Part shown: positions 29,161-39,245 of the stretch, piece after piece
How positions within the stretch are numbered: position 1 is the first letter of the stretch
How the letters are laid out: every line of letters begins with the position of its first letter
Origin: Ardenticatenia bacterium
GTDB lineage: Bacteria; Chloroflexota; Anaerolineae; Ardenticatenales; Ardenticatenaceae
Assembly (NCBI GenBank): GCA_030949995.1
Contig: JAUZRY010000087.1
Span: forward strand, 1-64,000
Direction of reading: 5' to 3'
DNA length: 64,000 nucleotides
Notes under the pieces: generated by a model
The model's database searches: none
Told to the model about the DNA's origin: nothing
The model's input: only the letters and a program-made list of their open reading frames with translations
Made by a program: the position numbers and the translations under genes

Positions 29161-29889
29161 ATGAAGTTGAGCGTCTGTCCCCACGACATCGTGAAACAAA
29201 TGAAGACGTGGCTGGAGTTCGCCACCTACTTGCAGCGGGCGTTGAACCTTCCTGTCACTTTGGAGCCGGTGACCGACTTCGCCATTTTCTACCGAGAATC
29301 CCTTCCCCACGCGGAGTTGGCGTTCCTGAACCCCATGGACGCTTGGAAGATGACAAACGAGCGCAGCTTTCGTCCCCTGTTCCGCACGGAACTGTACGAT
29401 GAGGTGGTCTTCATCACCAGCCCGGACAACGCTGAGGCTACATTGGAGGATTACGAGGGACAGGTTGTGGCCGCCGTGGACAGCCAATTCGCGACGTACC
29501 TGGGGTTGTACGTGCTCCAAGAGCGGGGCATCCGCGTGGCGGGCATGGCTTGGCAGCCTTCCTGGCTCCAAGTGATCCGGGCGATTATGAAGGGTGAGGT
29601 GCAATATGGGTTTCTCTACCAGGATTTCTACGCGAGCCTCAGTGCCCTTTCCAGGGATCAAGTGCACGTCATTCATGAAAGCCATACTCGATACACCACC
29701 CACATCATGCTCCTCCACCCCGAGAGGGAAGCATGGCTGGAACCCGTTCGTCACGTGCTCGCCTCCATGCACGAGGACCGCGATGGCGCAGCGATCTTGG
29801 AGACGTTGCGGTTGAAACGCTGGGTGCCCATTGAGGACTTGGGCCCCATAGAGCCCATTGTTACCCTGCCGGTGCCTTCGTCGTCGTGA
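29161..29889 (+). CDS. PhnD-like phosphate/phosphonate-type binding-protein domain, no signal peptide
   Basis: A 242-residue protein starting at ATG 29161 with GGGAGGA upstream. The sequence begins directly with the mature fold ([17 protein letters not shown]) and has neither lipobox nor secretion signal. [14 protein letters not shown] and [16 protein letters not shown] match the PhnD family pattern, in which the second segment replaces the usual G-x-V/A-D-A motif. No permease or ATPase for phosphonate uptake is near. A cytoplasmic ligand sensor or scavenger is one possibility; ligand unknown. Confidence 0.65.
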   Translation: MKLSVCPHDIVKQMKTWLEFATYLQRALNLPVTLEPVTDFAIFYRESLPHAELAFLNPMDAWKMTNERSFRPLFRTELYDEVVFITSPDNAEATLEDYEGQVVAAVDSQFATYLGLYVLQERGIRVAGMAWQPSWLQVIRAIMKGEVQYGFLYQDFYASLSALSRDQVHVIHESHTRYTTHIMLLHPEREAWLEPVRHVLASMHEDRDGAAILETLRLKRWVPIEDLGPIEPIVTLPVPSSS

Positions 29890-29999
29890 TCAACTTGGGG
29901 CCACGGCCGGCTTTAGCGAGAAGGTCTCCCGTCTCGCGTGGGATGCCCGCAGAGCACTCGCCCGGTTAGATGACATAACATTGTACGTACATCCCATGC

Positions 30000-30034
30000 G
30001 CTCGACGGCCCGCGTGATGCTTGGGCCGTCGAGC
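30000..30034 (+). repeat. Perfect 12-bp stem-loop in the dcd leader
   Basis: GCTCGACGGCCC, 11-nt loop, GGGCCGTCGAGC, ending 39 bases before the dcd ATG. A ten-base palindrome TGTACGTACA (29982-29991) lies just upstream. There is no T-tract, so a terminator for the preceding gene is possible only in a Rho-assisted form; a leader structure or protein site for dcd is the other reading. Confidence 0.55.
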
Positions 30035-30073
30035 CGGCCGTGGCCCGATTCACCGTTTGGGGGCGCGCGCATG

Positions 30074-30628
30074 ATGTCCATTAAACCAGACCGCTGGATT
30101 CGCCACATGGCGTTGGAACACGGCATGATTGAGCCCTTTGTGGACCGTCAGGTCCGTGAGGGGGTTATCAGCTATGGGCTGAGCTCCTTCGGCTATGACA
30201 TCCGCATCGCGGACGAGTTTTTGATTTTCACGCCAAATCCCTACAATACCGTCGTGGATCCCAAGGCCATTGACAAACGTGCATTCACCCGCTTCCAGGG
30301 CGATGTCTGTATCATTCCGCCCAACTCCTATGCCTTGGGGCGCTCCGTGGAGTACTTCCGCATTCCGCGCAACGTGATCTGTGTTGTGCTGGGCAAGAGC
30401 ACCTATGCGCGTTCGGGCATTATCGTCAACGTCACGCCCGGCGAGCCCGGCTGGGAAGGGCATTGGACTATCGAGATCAGCAACGCCACGCCGCTGCCAG
30501 CCAAAATTTACGCCAATGAGGGCATAGCACAGGTGCTCTTCTTCGAGGGCGAGCCTCCGGAGGTCTCCTACGCTGACAAGCGGGGAAAATACCAAGCGCA
30601 AAGGGGCATTACATTGCCCAAACTTTGA
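30074..30628 (+). CDS. dcd: dCTP deaminase
   Basis: Converts dCTP to dUTP and ammonia in pyrimidine deoxynucleotide synthesis. 184 residues, the usual long form: [57 protein letters not shown] (substrate and catalytic Ser/Arg loop) and [26 protein letters not shown] with the general-base Glu. The C-terminal [14 protein letters not shown] closes over the nucleotide. The ATG one codon earlier (30071) is equally possible. It is followed by the sugar dehydrogenase lipoprotein after 12 bases. Confidence 0.93.
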   Translation: MSIKPDRWIRHMALEHGMIEPFVDRQVREGVISYGLSSFGYDIRIADEFLIFTPNPYNTVVDPKAIDKRAFTRFQGDVCIIPPNSYALGRSVEYFRIPRNVICVVLGKSTYARSGIIVNVTPGEPGWEGHWTIEISNATPLPAKIYANEGIAQVLFFEGEPPEVSYADKRGKYQAQRGITLPKL

Positions 30629-30640
30629 GGGGAGGTCGAA

Positions 30641-32211
30641 GTGACGTTCAACGGAGACAATGATGTTGGTCAGCCGGTCCACCGCGCTTTCTTTGGAGCC
30701 ATGGTGGGGAGCATCTTGGCGCTGCTGGTGATCGTCACATTGGGGTGCCAGTTTGTTGCCCAAGACTCCCCGGCCACGTCCGTGCCAGCCGGAGGAGCCG
30801 GCGGAGGCGAGGAGCTCCCTACTGCCACGGCTCGGCCCGAGCTTTCTCCGACAGCCGAAGAAGCGCCAACAGCGACGGTGCGGCCGCCATCCTCGTCAAC
30901 CGCTCCGTCGCCCTCACCCTCGTCCTCGCCAGGGTCGACAGAGCCTGTCCAAGAAACCTCGCCGTCACCAGTTCCCCCCTCCCCAACGCCACCATCCTTG
31001 CCCGCCGTGCGCTCGCCCGACGATGTATCACCCCAGGTCCTCCGTCCTTTCCCTTCACCATCACGCTCCGGCCATTTGTGGCCGTGCCGGAGCCGCCCAC
31101 CTACGTGACGCACGCCGGTGACGGCAGCGGCCGGCTCTTCGTGGTCACGAAACCGGGGCGCATCTGGGTGGTGGAAGACGGGACGTTGAGGCTGCAACCC
31201 TTCTTGGACATCGCGGACTTAGTGAAATCGGACGCCTACGAACAAGGGCTTTTCAGCGTGGCCTTCGCACCCGATTACGCCCAAAGTGGAGAATTTTACG
31301 TCAACTACACCTCGCGCGCCGGCGACGGCGACACGGTGGTTGCCCGTTATCGGGTGAGCGCCGATCCCAACGTGGCCGATCCCGCGTCGGCCGAGACGGT
31401 CTTGGTCATTGACCAGCCGGCCGCCAACCACAACGGAGGACAACTTCAGTTTGGCCCCGACGGGTATCTCTACATCGGCACCGGCGACGGTGGGCGCGCC
31501 GGCGACCCGTGGGACAACGCGGAGAACTTGGGCGTCCTGTTGGGCAAGATGCTGCGGATCGACGTGAACGATGTGGACACGTACACGGTGCCGCCCGACA
31601 ACCCCTTTGTGGGACAGGCGGGCGTGCGGCCGGAAATTTGGGCGTATGGCCTCCGCAACCCGTGGCGCTTTTCCTTCGACAGGCAGACAGGGGACATGTA
31701 CATTGCGGATGTGGGGCAGGGAAAATGGGAGGAGGTTCACGTTCAACCGGCCAGCAGCCGAGGGGGAGAGCACTACGGCTGGGACACCATGGAAGGCGCC
31801 CACTGTTTCGAGCCTGAGACGAATTGTGATATGAGTGGCAAGGAATTGCCGGTGGTCGAGTACGATCATTCCTTGGGGTGCTCGATCACGGGAGGATATG
31901 TCTACCGTGGTGTCCAATACCCCCAATTGGTCGGCACCTATTTCTTCGCCGACTTCTGCTCGGGGCGCATCTGGGGGCTACGCGCCGAGAACGGCGCGTG
32001 GCGCGCCGCCGAGCTGTTGAGCACCTCCTACAACATTGCTTCCTTTGGCGAGGACGAAGCCGGTGAGCTCTACGTAGTGGACCTCAACGGGGCCATTCTG
32101 CGCATTACCTCAACGCCGGCAGCCGATCAGGTCTATCTCCCCATGGTGGTCCAGAATCCGGGCGGAGAGACCCGCGTGGCGGCCAAAGGTGGCCGCGTGG
32201 ACGGTGGATGA
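30641..32211 (+). CDS. PQQ-type sugar (glucose/sorbosone) dehydrogenase-like lipoprotein, one frameshift
   Basis: About 523 residues after correction. The GTG follows GGGGAGG. Signal and lipobox (VTLGC, Cys near 36), then a Ser/Pro/Thr-rich linker to about 125. A six-bladed beta-propeller follows: HAGDGSGRLFVVTKPGRIWV, QGLFSVAFAPDYAQSGEFYVNYT, AANHNGGQLQFGPDGYLYIGTGDGG, AYGLRNPWRFSFD, ADVGQGKWEEV. These are the soluble-glucose-dehydrogenase motifs that bind PQQ and calcium. One T is missing from the run at 31048-31050. It probably oxidises a sugar at the cell surface; substrate and cofactor are inferred. The tail (VYLPMVVQNP) is common in Chloroflexota exported proteins. Confidence 0.82.
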
Positions 32212-32284
32212 CACATAGCACGCCCGGCGAGTGCTGCTGTCAGCTTGCACGCGTGGCCGGCTTACAACACGAGGAGGGATCACG

Positions 32285-33965
32285 ATGGCCAGCAACAATG
32301 TGGATGAGATTCGGCGCGAACACACCCGTTGGGCGGAAGAGATCCTGACGCCCTTTCTCCAGAAAGCCCCTGAGCGGCGCTCGACTTTCGAAACGTCGTC
32401 GCATATTCCCGTGGAGCGCCTGTACACGCCCGCTAACGTGGAGCCACTGGAGTACACAAGGGACGTGGGCTTTCCCGGCGAGTATCCGTTCACGCGGGGC
32501 ATCTACCCCACCATGTACCGCGGCCGCTTCTGGACAATGCGCCAATACGCCGGATACGCCACAGCCGAAGCGTCAAACCGGCGGTACAAGTACCTGTTGT
32601 CCCAAGGGCAGATGGGCCTTTCTGTGGCCTTCGACTTGCCCACCCAACTGGGCTTGGACGCGGATGATCCCCTTGCCGAGGGCGAGGTGGGCAAGGTAGG
32701 GGTCTCAATTTCATCGTTGCGGGACATGGAAGTGCTCTTCGACGGCATTCCCCTCGAACGGGTGAGCACGTCCATGACCATCAACGCGCCAGCAGCCATC
32801 TTGTGGGCCATGTATATTGCCGTGGCCAAGAAACAGGGGGCTGACGTCCGCAAGCTTCGGGGTACCATCCAGAACGACATCCTGAAGGAATACATCGCCC
32901 GTGGGACGTACATCTTTCCCCCACACCCTTCCATGCGCCTCATCACGGATACCTTCCGTTTCGGGGCCCGGGAGGTACCCAAGTGGAACCCCATCAGCAT
33001 TTCGGCTACCACATCCGGGAGGCCGGATCGACCGCCGTGCAGGAAGTGGCCTTCACCCTGGCCAACGCCATGACCTACGTGCAGGCCGCCCTGGACGCCG
33101 GATTGGACGTGGACGCCTTCGCCCCTCGGCTCACCTTCTTCTTCAACGCCCACAACAACCTGTTCGAGGAGGTAGCCAAGTTCCGGGCCGCGCGAGGCAT
33201 CTGGGCTCCGCATCATGCGGGGAGCAGTTCGGGGCCAGGAATCCCCGTTCGTGGATGTTGCGCTTCCACACCCAGACCGCGGGTTCCACCCTCACGGCCC
33301 AGCAACCGGAGAACAACATCGTGCGGGTGACCCTGCAGGCCCTGGCCGCGGTGCTGGGAGGCACCCAGTCCCTGCACACCAACGCCATGGACGAGGCCCT
33401 TGCCCTTCCCACGGAGAAATCGGCCCGCATCGCCCTGCGCACACAGCAGATTATCGCGTATGAGAGCGGCGTGGCCGACACTGTGGATCCCCTGGCCGGC
33501 AGCTTTTACGTGGAACACCTGACGGACGAAATTGAACGCCGCGCGCAGGAGTACATCGAGCGCATTGACGCCTTGGGCGGAGCTTTGGCGGCTATCGAAG
33601 GTGGATACATGCAGGCCGAGATCCAGCAAGCAGCCTACGAGACACAGATGGCCGTGGAACAGGGTGATCAGATTATTGTGGGCGTCAACGCCTTCACCAC
33701 CGACACGCCGCCGGAGATCGAGCTGCTGGCCGTAGACGAGCGCGTGCGCGAGATCCAGGTGCGCCGCCTCCGAGACGTGCGAGCCGCGCGGGACAACCGG
33801 GCTGTGCAGAGGACATTGGCCGCCATCCGTGCGGCCGCCCGACGGAATGATGTGAACTTGATGCCCCTTTTCATTGAAGCCGTGGAGGCATACACCACTG
33901 TTGGGGAAATCTGCCGCGTGTTGCGCGAAGTGTGGGGGGAATATCGGCCCGAAGTGATCGTGTGA
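32285..33965 (+). CDS. Methylmalonyl-CoA mutase large (catalytic) subunit, three frameshifts
   Basis: About 559 residues after correction, TIM-barrel part only, without the B12-binding domain that must come from a separate subunit. ATG with GAGGAGGG upstream. [60 protein letters not shown] and [20 protein letters not shown] are family motifs. Tyr78 (TMYRG) and Arg206 (IARGTY) match the residues that favour methylmalonyl/succinyl-CoA; isobutyryl-CoA mutase has Phe and Gln there. One G is missing near 33004, and extra bases lie near 33212 and 33222; correcting them gives 560 codons. It would interconvert methylmalonyl- and succinyl-CoA for propionate metabolism. Confidence 0.88.
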
Positions 33966-33986
33966 ACTTCCACAGGATGGGCCGCT

Positions 33987-34550
33987 GTGAATGTCCGGAG
34001 AAAATCAGACAACACCCTTTCCGTCCTCACCAGAAGCCCGGCAGCAACCCGACGACTTGGTTTCCTGGTGGGCCGTCTGGCACAGCCCGGCCACGTGGTG
34101 CTGCTCAGCGGGCCACTGGGCGTCGGCAAGACGCTCTTCGTGCAAGGGGTGGCGGCCGGACTTGGGATCCCAGACGTTGTCCGCAGCCCCTCGTTTACCC
34201 TGATCAATGAATATCACACCGGCCGGCTGCCCTTGTATCACGTGGACCTTTACCGTTTGACCGGCGCGGATGAGCTGACCACCATAGGACTGGAAGAGTA
34301 CTTGGAACGCCACGATGGAGTCATCGCCGTCGAGTGGCCTGAGCGGGCAGCCGGTCAGCTTCCCACGGAGGCGCTCCACGTGCGCTTGGAATCCACCGAA
34401 GAGGGCGAGGAGGTTCGCCTAATCAGGGTTGAGGCTGTGGGTGTCGATTACCGTGCCCTGCTTGAGGCCATTTGGGGTGAACTCACCGCCGCCTCGGTGA
34501 AGGCGGTTGGGACACCATCGCGAGGAGAGGAAGGTGCTGTTGGCCATTGA
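33987..34550 (+). CDS. tsaE: tRNA threonylcarbamoyladenosine biosynthesis ATPase TsaE
   Basis: Essential-type ATPase that drives cycles of the TsaB-TsaD complex making t6A37 in ANN-decoding tRNAs. 187 residues from GTG. P-loop GPLGVGKT at 42-49, SPSFTLINEYHTGRLPLYHVDLYRL and GVIAVEWPERA are diagnostic. The N-terminus is a little longer than typical and the start is not strongly supported by a ribosome site. Its end overlaps tsaB by 17 bases, the usual tsaE-tsaB-rimI order. Confidence 0.92.
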   Translation: MNVRRKSDNTLSVLTRSPAATRRLGFLVGRLAQPGHVVLLSGPLGVGKTLFVQGVAAGLGIPDVVRSPSFTLINEYHTGRLPLYHVDLYRLTGADELTTIGLEEYLERHDGVIAVEWPERAAGQLPTEALHVRLESTEEGEEVRLIRVEAVGVDYRALLEAIWGELTAASVKAVGTPSRGEEGAVGH

Positions 34551-35196
34551 CACGGCAACACGCTACGCTGGCTTGGCCCTCCACGACGGAGATCGTGTGG
34601 TGGTGGAGATGGTGTGGCAAGCCGGATACCATCACTCCCGGCAGGTGCCTCCGGTCATTGAAGAAGCTCTGCGGTGCACCGGCACCGCGCCCGCCGACTT
34701 GGTGGCTGTGGGTGTGGCCTTGGGCCCTGGCTCGTTCACGGGGTTGCGCATCGGCCTCAGCTTGGGCAAAGGATTGGCTTGGGCGCTGAACATCCCGATC
34801 TTGGGAGTGCCCACATTGGACATCACGGCTGCTCCTCACGCCGGCCAAGAGTCTGTCTGTGCCATCATCCAGGCAGGACGGGGGCGGTTCGCCTTTGCCC
34901 TGTACGCGCCTGCGGACCAGGAGACTTGGAAGCGGCTAGGCGAGTATCAGTTGGGCACGTTGGACGATGTCATGGCCTCGGTGCATGTTCCCACGCGCTT
35001 CGTGGGTGAACTCTCCGCTCAGGAACGGGCCCGCCTGAGGGAGCACCTTGGGGAGCTGGCCCGCTTTGCCTCTTCGGCCCAGAACGTGCGGCGCCCGGCC
35101 GTTCTCGCCGAGTTGGCTTGGCAACGGTGGCACAGTGGAGACGTGGACGATCCAGCCACGCTCTCTCCCATCTACTTGCACGTGCCCGGGGCATAG
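34534..35196 (+). CDS. tsaB: tRNA threonylcarbamoyladenosine biosynthesis protein TsaB
   Basis: A 220-residue ASKHA-fold scaffold that dimerises with TsaD (not in this window). LLAIDTATRYAGLAL is the first phosphate-like motif; GPGSFTGLRIGLSLGKGLAWAL is the TsaB signature. The chosen GTG has GGAGAGG directly upstream and overlaps the end of tsaE; a TTG nine codons earlier (34507) is an alternative. The C-terminal PIYLHVPGA fits the family ending. Its stop is 14 bases before rimI. Confidence 0.92.
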   Translation: MLLAIDTATRYAGLALHDGDRVVVEMVWQAGYHHSRQVPPVIEEALRCTGTAPADLVAVGVALGPGSFTGLRIGLSLGKGLAWALNIPILGVPTLDITAAPHAGQESVCAIIQAGRGRFAFALYAPADQETWKRLGEYQLGTLDDVMASVHVPTRFVGELSAQERARLREHLGELARFASSAQNVRRPAVLAELAWQRWHSGDVDDPATLSPIYLHVPGA

Positions 35197-35210
35197 CGGA
35201 GGAGGGGAAG

Positions 35211-35880
35211 ATGTCCGTGTGCTACTTACCGGCCACGGCGGGCGCACGCCCCCGCCTGATTCTGGAGCCAATGCGCCTTTCTGACATTCCCGAAGTGATC
35301 GCCATTGAAAGGGCTTCGTTTCCCACACCGTGGTCCGAGGCCGGCTACCGACACGAGCTGCTCCGCAATGAACTCGCCCATTACCTGGTGCTCCGGTTGT
35401 TCTCCTCCGGTCGCACCGGCGCATGGCATTGGTTTTCCCGCTTCATCGGGCCACATGCCAGTCGGATTATCGGCTATACAGGCTATTGGCTCATTGTGGA
35501 CGAAGCGCACATCACTACGATTGCCGTGGCCCCACAGTGGCGCTGTCATGGGTTAGGCGAGTGGTTGCTCGTTCACCTCCTCGCACACGCCACAGCCCAC
35601 GGCGCAGACACCGCTACCCTTGAGGTGCGGGGTGAGCAATCACGTGGCCCAACGGTTGTACGCCAAGTATGGCTTTCACGTGGTGGGAGAACGAAGGCGG
35701 TACTACAGGGACGGCGAAGACGCCCTTCTCATGACATCGCCCCGGCTACAAGCTCCATCCTATCAGGATTTCTTGGCCGAGCGACGTGCCCTTCTGGCCA
35801 CGAGGCTCCGAGCCCTGTTCTCCCTACAGGAGTCCGACCAGAAGAGCGAGGAGCACGGCGGCGAAGCTGCCCGCCACTGA
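35211..35880 (+). CDS. rimI: RimI-like GNAT N-acetyltransferase, one frameshift
   Basis: Acetyltransferase of about 222 residues after correction, with GGAGGGG before the ATG. LEPMRLSDIPEVIAIERASFPTPWSEAGYRHEL is split family signature; ITTIAVAPQWRCHGLGEWLL is the acetyl-CoA pyrophosphate loop (Q/R-x-x-G-x-G/A). NHVAQRLYAKYGFHVVGERRRYY is the C-terminal signature with the catalytic Tyr. One G is extra in the G4 run at 35629-35632. Middle residues (FSRFIGPHASRI) are an insertion relative to E. coli RimI. RimI acetylates the ribosomal protein S18 N-terminus in E. coli. The end overlaps the convergent DUF92 gene by 57 bases. Confidence 0.85.
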
Positions 35881-36678
35881 GCTCACAGCGTTGACCACGT
35901 CGTTGTCGAGCCATGGCCACCCTCGCAGGGCATGAGTGGCCGTGCCGCACGTGTGGGGATCCTGTTCTGTCTCCTCCTGGCACAGAGGACACCACCTGAC
36001 AGCTTGCAAGGTGGCGCCCAAGAGACTGTCCACTCCTGTGCCCACGAGGCCGCTGGCAACAGTCACGGCGGCTAATCGGCCAGGACTGAGATCAGCCGGG
36101 ACGCTTCCCACAAGAACCAACAGGCCGGCCACAAACCCCATGAGCGAGGCACCGGTAGCTGCTCCTAAGAGGCCAAGGAGGGTAATCCCACCGTTCGTGC
36201 CCGGCGGCACGGTTCGCCCTGAGGTGATCAGCCGTGGAGGCGTTGGGCTCAGCAGTCCCAGTTCTGTGGACCACGTGTCAGCCGTCACAGCAGCCAGAGC
36301 GCCAATGGCGGCCAACGGCACCCACGGTGCCGGTTGGTAGGCCTGCCAGAGGGCTAACAGGGCCAGCCACCCTCCATTGGCCAGCACTTGAGCAGCATCT
36401 CGGGGACCGCCTTTAGTCACACGGCTCACGGCAATTTCTTTTCTGGCAGCGCCGTACTTGGAGAGGAGGGAAGAGGCTACGAAGAACAACACGAGAAGCA
36501 CTGCCCATCCCCACCCGCCAAAGGTGAAGACAGTCGCGCCCACCAAGGTCGCTGCCACGCCTCCATCCCGCCGGAGCCACCTGCGCCAAACCCCTACACC
36601 GCCCACACAGCCTCCCAACACGAGGCCGAGCAGCAGGCGGAGTTCCAGCGTTTCAGGGTAGAACATCGGCCAGCCCAT
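35824..36678 (-). CDS. DUF92-family integral membrane protein
   Basis: A 284-residue protein with about six helices. GGVAATLVGATVFTFGGWGWAVLL, DAAQVLANGGW, AAVTADTWSTELG and GGITLLGLLGAATGA are DUF92 motifs; WLDNDVVNAVSSVAGS closes the chain. A Cys/His loop (WCPLCQEETEQDPHTCG) is also family-like. Plant VTE6, a phytyl-phosphate kinase, belongs here, so a CTP-dependent isoprenyl-phosphate kinase role is a reasonable guess. The ATG overlaps the stop of the upstream small membrane gene (TGATG). Confidence 0.87.
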   Translation of the reverse strand: MGWPMFYPETLELRLLLGLVLGGCVGGVGVWRRWLRRDGGVAATLVGATVFTFGGWGWAVLLVLFFVASSLLSKYGAARKEIAVSRVTKGGPRDAAQVLANGGWLALLALWQAYQPAPWVPLAAIGALAAVTADTWSTELGLLSPTPPRLITSGRTVPPGTNGGITLLGLLGAATGASLMGFVAGLLVLVGSVPADLSPGRLAAVTVASGLVGTGVDSLLGATLQAVRWCPLCQEETEQDPHTCGTATHALRGWPWLDNDVVNAVSSVAGSFAAVLLALLVGLL

Positions 36679-37062
36679 CACGCTTGTGACTCCCTGAGCA
36701 ACACGAGCAGTTCGGCGGCCACCACAATGGAGAACAGGATCGCACCCGTGAGGAGCGAGAGCACCTTGAGCAGGGAAAGCCAAGCGTAGAGCACAAACAG
36801 AAGACCGAGCCACATGCCCTGGCGCACGAAACGTACCAGGGAGCCCGATGCACGGCGCAAGCGCACGTGAAGCGCCCAGCTTGCTATGGCACCAGTGGAA
36901 GTGCTCGCCAAGAAGAGGAGCACGAAGGCCATGATCACGTGAACAGTTGTGGGAGGAGTGCGGGTGATCAGACGGTAAAGCTGCCACCAGAAGAAGAGGC
37001 CAATGCTTCCCCAGCATGGTCAAGTAGAGAGTCGGTTGAGATGACTTGCGCCTGCGGGCCAT
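36678..37062 (-). CDS. Small hypothetical membrane protein, one frameshift
   Basis: 127 residues after removing one base from the G4 run on the minus strand (plus-strand C4 near 37008-37011). The corrected chain reads MLGGSIGLFFWWQLYRLI, then IMAFVLLFLASTSTGAIASW, then two more helices ending in ELLVLLRESQA. Four membrane helices are likely. I do not recognise a family. It is coupled to DUF92 by a one-base overlap. Confidence 0.6.
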
Positions 37063-37097
37063 GCGCTTCCTCTCAACAGCACCAGAGGCCGGCTACA

Positions 37098-38753
37098 TTA
37101 CGGAATAGGGGTTTGCGTGGCGACAACCCGCCGTACATTGACATACCATGCCGGGAGAGAACGAAAGCGTTCAGCCGGATGAAACAGCGGCCCCACTTGT
37201 ACGTCTTGGACCTGTTGGTCGACAGCATAAGTGTAAACCGGATGGTAGAGGAGCAGAGAAGGCACTTCTTCGGAGAAGAGCTCTTGGAAGGCAGCGTAAA
37301 TTTGGCGTCGCGTGTTGTGGTCGAGCACGCGCCGGCCCTCAACAAGCAACTCATCTGCCTCAGGATGCTTCCAACCGGCCCAATTTTGGCCTTCGTCCAC
37401 GGTTTGGGTGGAGTGCCAGAGGGAGTACAGGTCAGGATCGGGACTTTGAAGCGAGACGTTTAACAACACGGCGTCGAATTGCCTGGGCCGTAGAAAGTCC
37501 TGGGTGAGGCCGGAAAACCCCACGGCCTGGGGCTCAGCTTGCACGCCAATACGCGCCCACTGACGGCTTATTTCGTTGATGAGGGCGATTTGGAGGGGAT
37601 CTTCCAAATTGGTGAGCAGCACAAAGCTCAAGGGCACGCCATCCTTCTCTCGCACGCCATCATTGTTCTGGTCCTTCCAACCGGCCTCGTCGAGCAGTTG
37701 GCGAGCCCGTTCCGGGTCGTAGGGATATGTGCGCACGTTTGGCGCGTATGCCCAGTGAGAGGGAAGGAAGAACGTGTCGGCTACAATGCCTTGACCGTTC
37801 AGCACGTCGGAGATCAAGCCCCGCCGGTCAAGGCCGTAGAGCAGAGCTCGGCGCACGCTCTTTTCAGCAAACACGGGACGTTCCAAGTTGAGCACAACCA
37901 TGGTGTAGGCCGCCATGGGCGCATTGTAGAGGTTGAGGGTATCCAGCTCGGCAATTTCCACCACATCCTCAGGTTCAACCGTAGAAATTCCCATGATTTC
38001 GCCCCGACGATAGGCGCTGTACACCGCTTCGTCTGAGGAGTAGACGAAGAAGGAGAGTTGGCCGAGCATGGGCTTGCGCCCCACGTAGCCCTCGAAGGGC
38101 ACCAGGGTAATCTCGCCACCCTGGTTCTTGACCACGCGCCAGGGGCCTGTGCCCACAGGTCGTCGGCTCAACAGGGTATCGGGAACTTGTTCGACAGGCA
38201 CATCTTGGAAAAGGTGGGCCGGCAAGATGCCCAACGTGGTAAAGCTGAGGAAAGGTGCAAAGGGTTGGGGCAGAGTGAAACGCACAGTGTAGGGGTCGAG
38301 CACGTCCACTCGTATACTGCGCCACAGCTCCGTCAACTCGGGCCTTCCGGTAAATGCCGGATCCTGAACGAGGCGAATCGTAAAGGCCACATCCTCAGCC
38401 GTGAACGGTTGGCCATCATGCCAGCGGACATCGTTTCGCAGCTCGAAGGTGTACGCCAAGTCGTCGGGACTAATGTCCCATGAACGAGCGAGGTCGGGGA
38501 CCACGACACCACTTTCTGAGATTCGGGTCAGGCCCCTGAAAACGAGGGCGCCGATGTCGCGGTCGGTTTGATTTTGGTAGTAGAGGGGGTTGATCACACC
38601 CGGTGGGCCCACAATGCCTTCTACATAGGTACCGCCGGGCTCGGGCACAAAGGTGACTTCCAAGGTGCTGGAAACGGCGTAGAGGGTAAGAAAGAGGGAG
38701 AGAATACCTACTATTGTGACGGCTACTTGCCACCGGATGTGTTGAAAGACCAT
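37098..38753 (-). CDS. Orphan ABC transporter substrate-binding protein, family 5 (peptide type)
   Basis: A 551-residue extracytoplasmic solute receptor. An N-terminal helix (VAVTIVGILSLFLTLYAV) without lipobox suggests a membrane-anchored form. VRWHDGQPFTAEDVAFTIRL, the family-5 signature, and VGTGPWRVVK are intact. RRALLYGLDRRGLI and the C-terminal WAGWKHPEADELL follow. No permease or ATPase genes adjoin it; it could feed one of the three transporters downstream at 40.5-59 kb. Ligand (peptide, nickel or sugar) is unknown. Confidence 0.85.
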   Translation of the reverse strand: MVFQHIRWQVAVTIVGILSLFLTLYAVSSTLEVTFVPEPGGTYVEGIVGPPGVINPLYYQNQTDRDIGALVFRGLTRISESGVVVPDLARSWDISPDDLAYTFELRNDVRWHDGQPFTAEDVAFTIRLVQDPAFTGRPELTELWRSIRVDVLDPYTVRFTLPQPFAPFLSFTTLGILPAHLFQDVPVEQVPDTLLSRRPVGTGPWRVVKNQGGEITLVPFEGYVGRKPMLGQLSFFVYSSDEAVYSAYRRGEIMGISTVEPEDVVEIAELDTLNLYNAPMAAYTMVVLNLERPVFAEKSVRRALLYGLDRRGLISDVLNGQGIVADTFFLPSHWAYAPNVRTYPYDPERARQLLDEAGWKDQNNDGVREKDGVPLSFVLLTNLEDPLQIALINEISRQWARIGVQAEPQAVGFSGLTQDFLRPRQFDAVLLNVSLQSPDPDLYSLWHSTQTVDEGQNWAGWKHPEADELLVEGRRVLDHNTRRQIYAAFQELFSEEVPSLLLYHPVYTYAVDQQVQDVQVGPLFHPAERFRSLPAWYVNVRRVVATQTPIP

Positions 38754-38827
38754 AGGCCAGAAACAGAGGGGGCTGTCAGAGCAGGGCTACCATCAACAGG
38801 CGGGCAGCCATTGTTCCTCGCCCAATC

Positions 38828-39049
38828 TCAGCCGGATACTAACACGACGATCAGGTCGAGCAGGAAGAAGAGCACGGCCAACACGATGGTGAGCTGAAAG
38901 ATGGTCTTCTCCACTCCCCGTCGCGTTCTGGTCACGCCCCCTTCGCCGCCAAAGGCGCTTCCTAAGCCAGACCCTTTGGCCTGGAGCAGCACTACGGCAA
39001 CTAGGCCAATGGAGAGCAGAATAAGCGCGGTGTAAAGCGCAGCGAGCAC
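38828..39049 (-). CDS. secG: Preprotein translocase subunit SecG
   Basis: A 73-residue accessory subunit of the SecYEG channel. Two helices (4-22 and 52-71) flank the conserved loop VVLLQAKGSGLGSAFGG. Length and topology are typical. The region between its start and the hsp20 terminator holds no other gene. Confidence 0.9.
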   Translation of the reverse strand: MLAALYTALILLSIGLVAVVLLQAKGSGLGSAFGGEGGVTRTRRGVEKTIFQLTIVLAVLFFLLDLIVVLVSG

Positions 39050-39173
39050 ACGATCCTCCTCAACAGTCTATTCAACTCGCCGTTCGGGTTCCGAGAGCAA
39101 GACATGCGGGGAGATTATAGGCCAATTCCCTCAACGTGCAAGTCAGCTTTTGGGCCTTTCAGTGCAAGTGCAC

Positions 39174-39214
39174 CAAAAAGAACGCGCTGTGTGGTTTCAC
39201 TCCACACAGCGCGT
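39174..39214 (-). terminator. Intrinsic terminator of hsp20
   Basis: Perfect 13-bp stem (39182-39194 with 39202-39214), seven-base loop, followed on the minus strand by TTCTTTTTGG. It is 31 bases past the hsp20 stop. Confidence 0.85.
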
Positions 39215-39245
39215 CAGGGGACATGAAGCAAAGGGCTCGCCGGTA

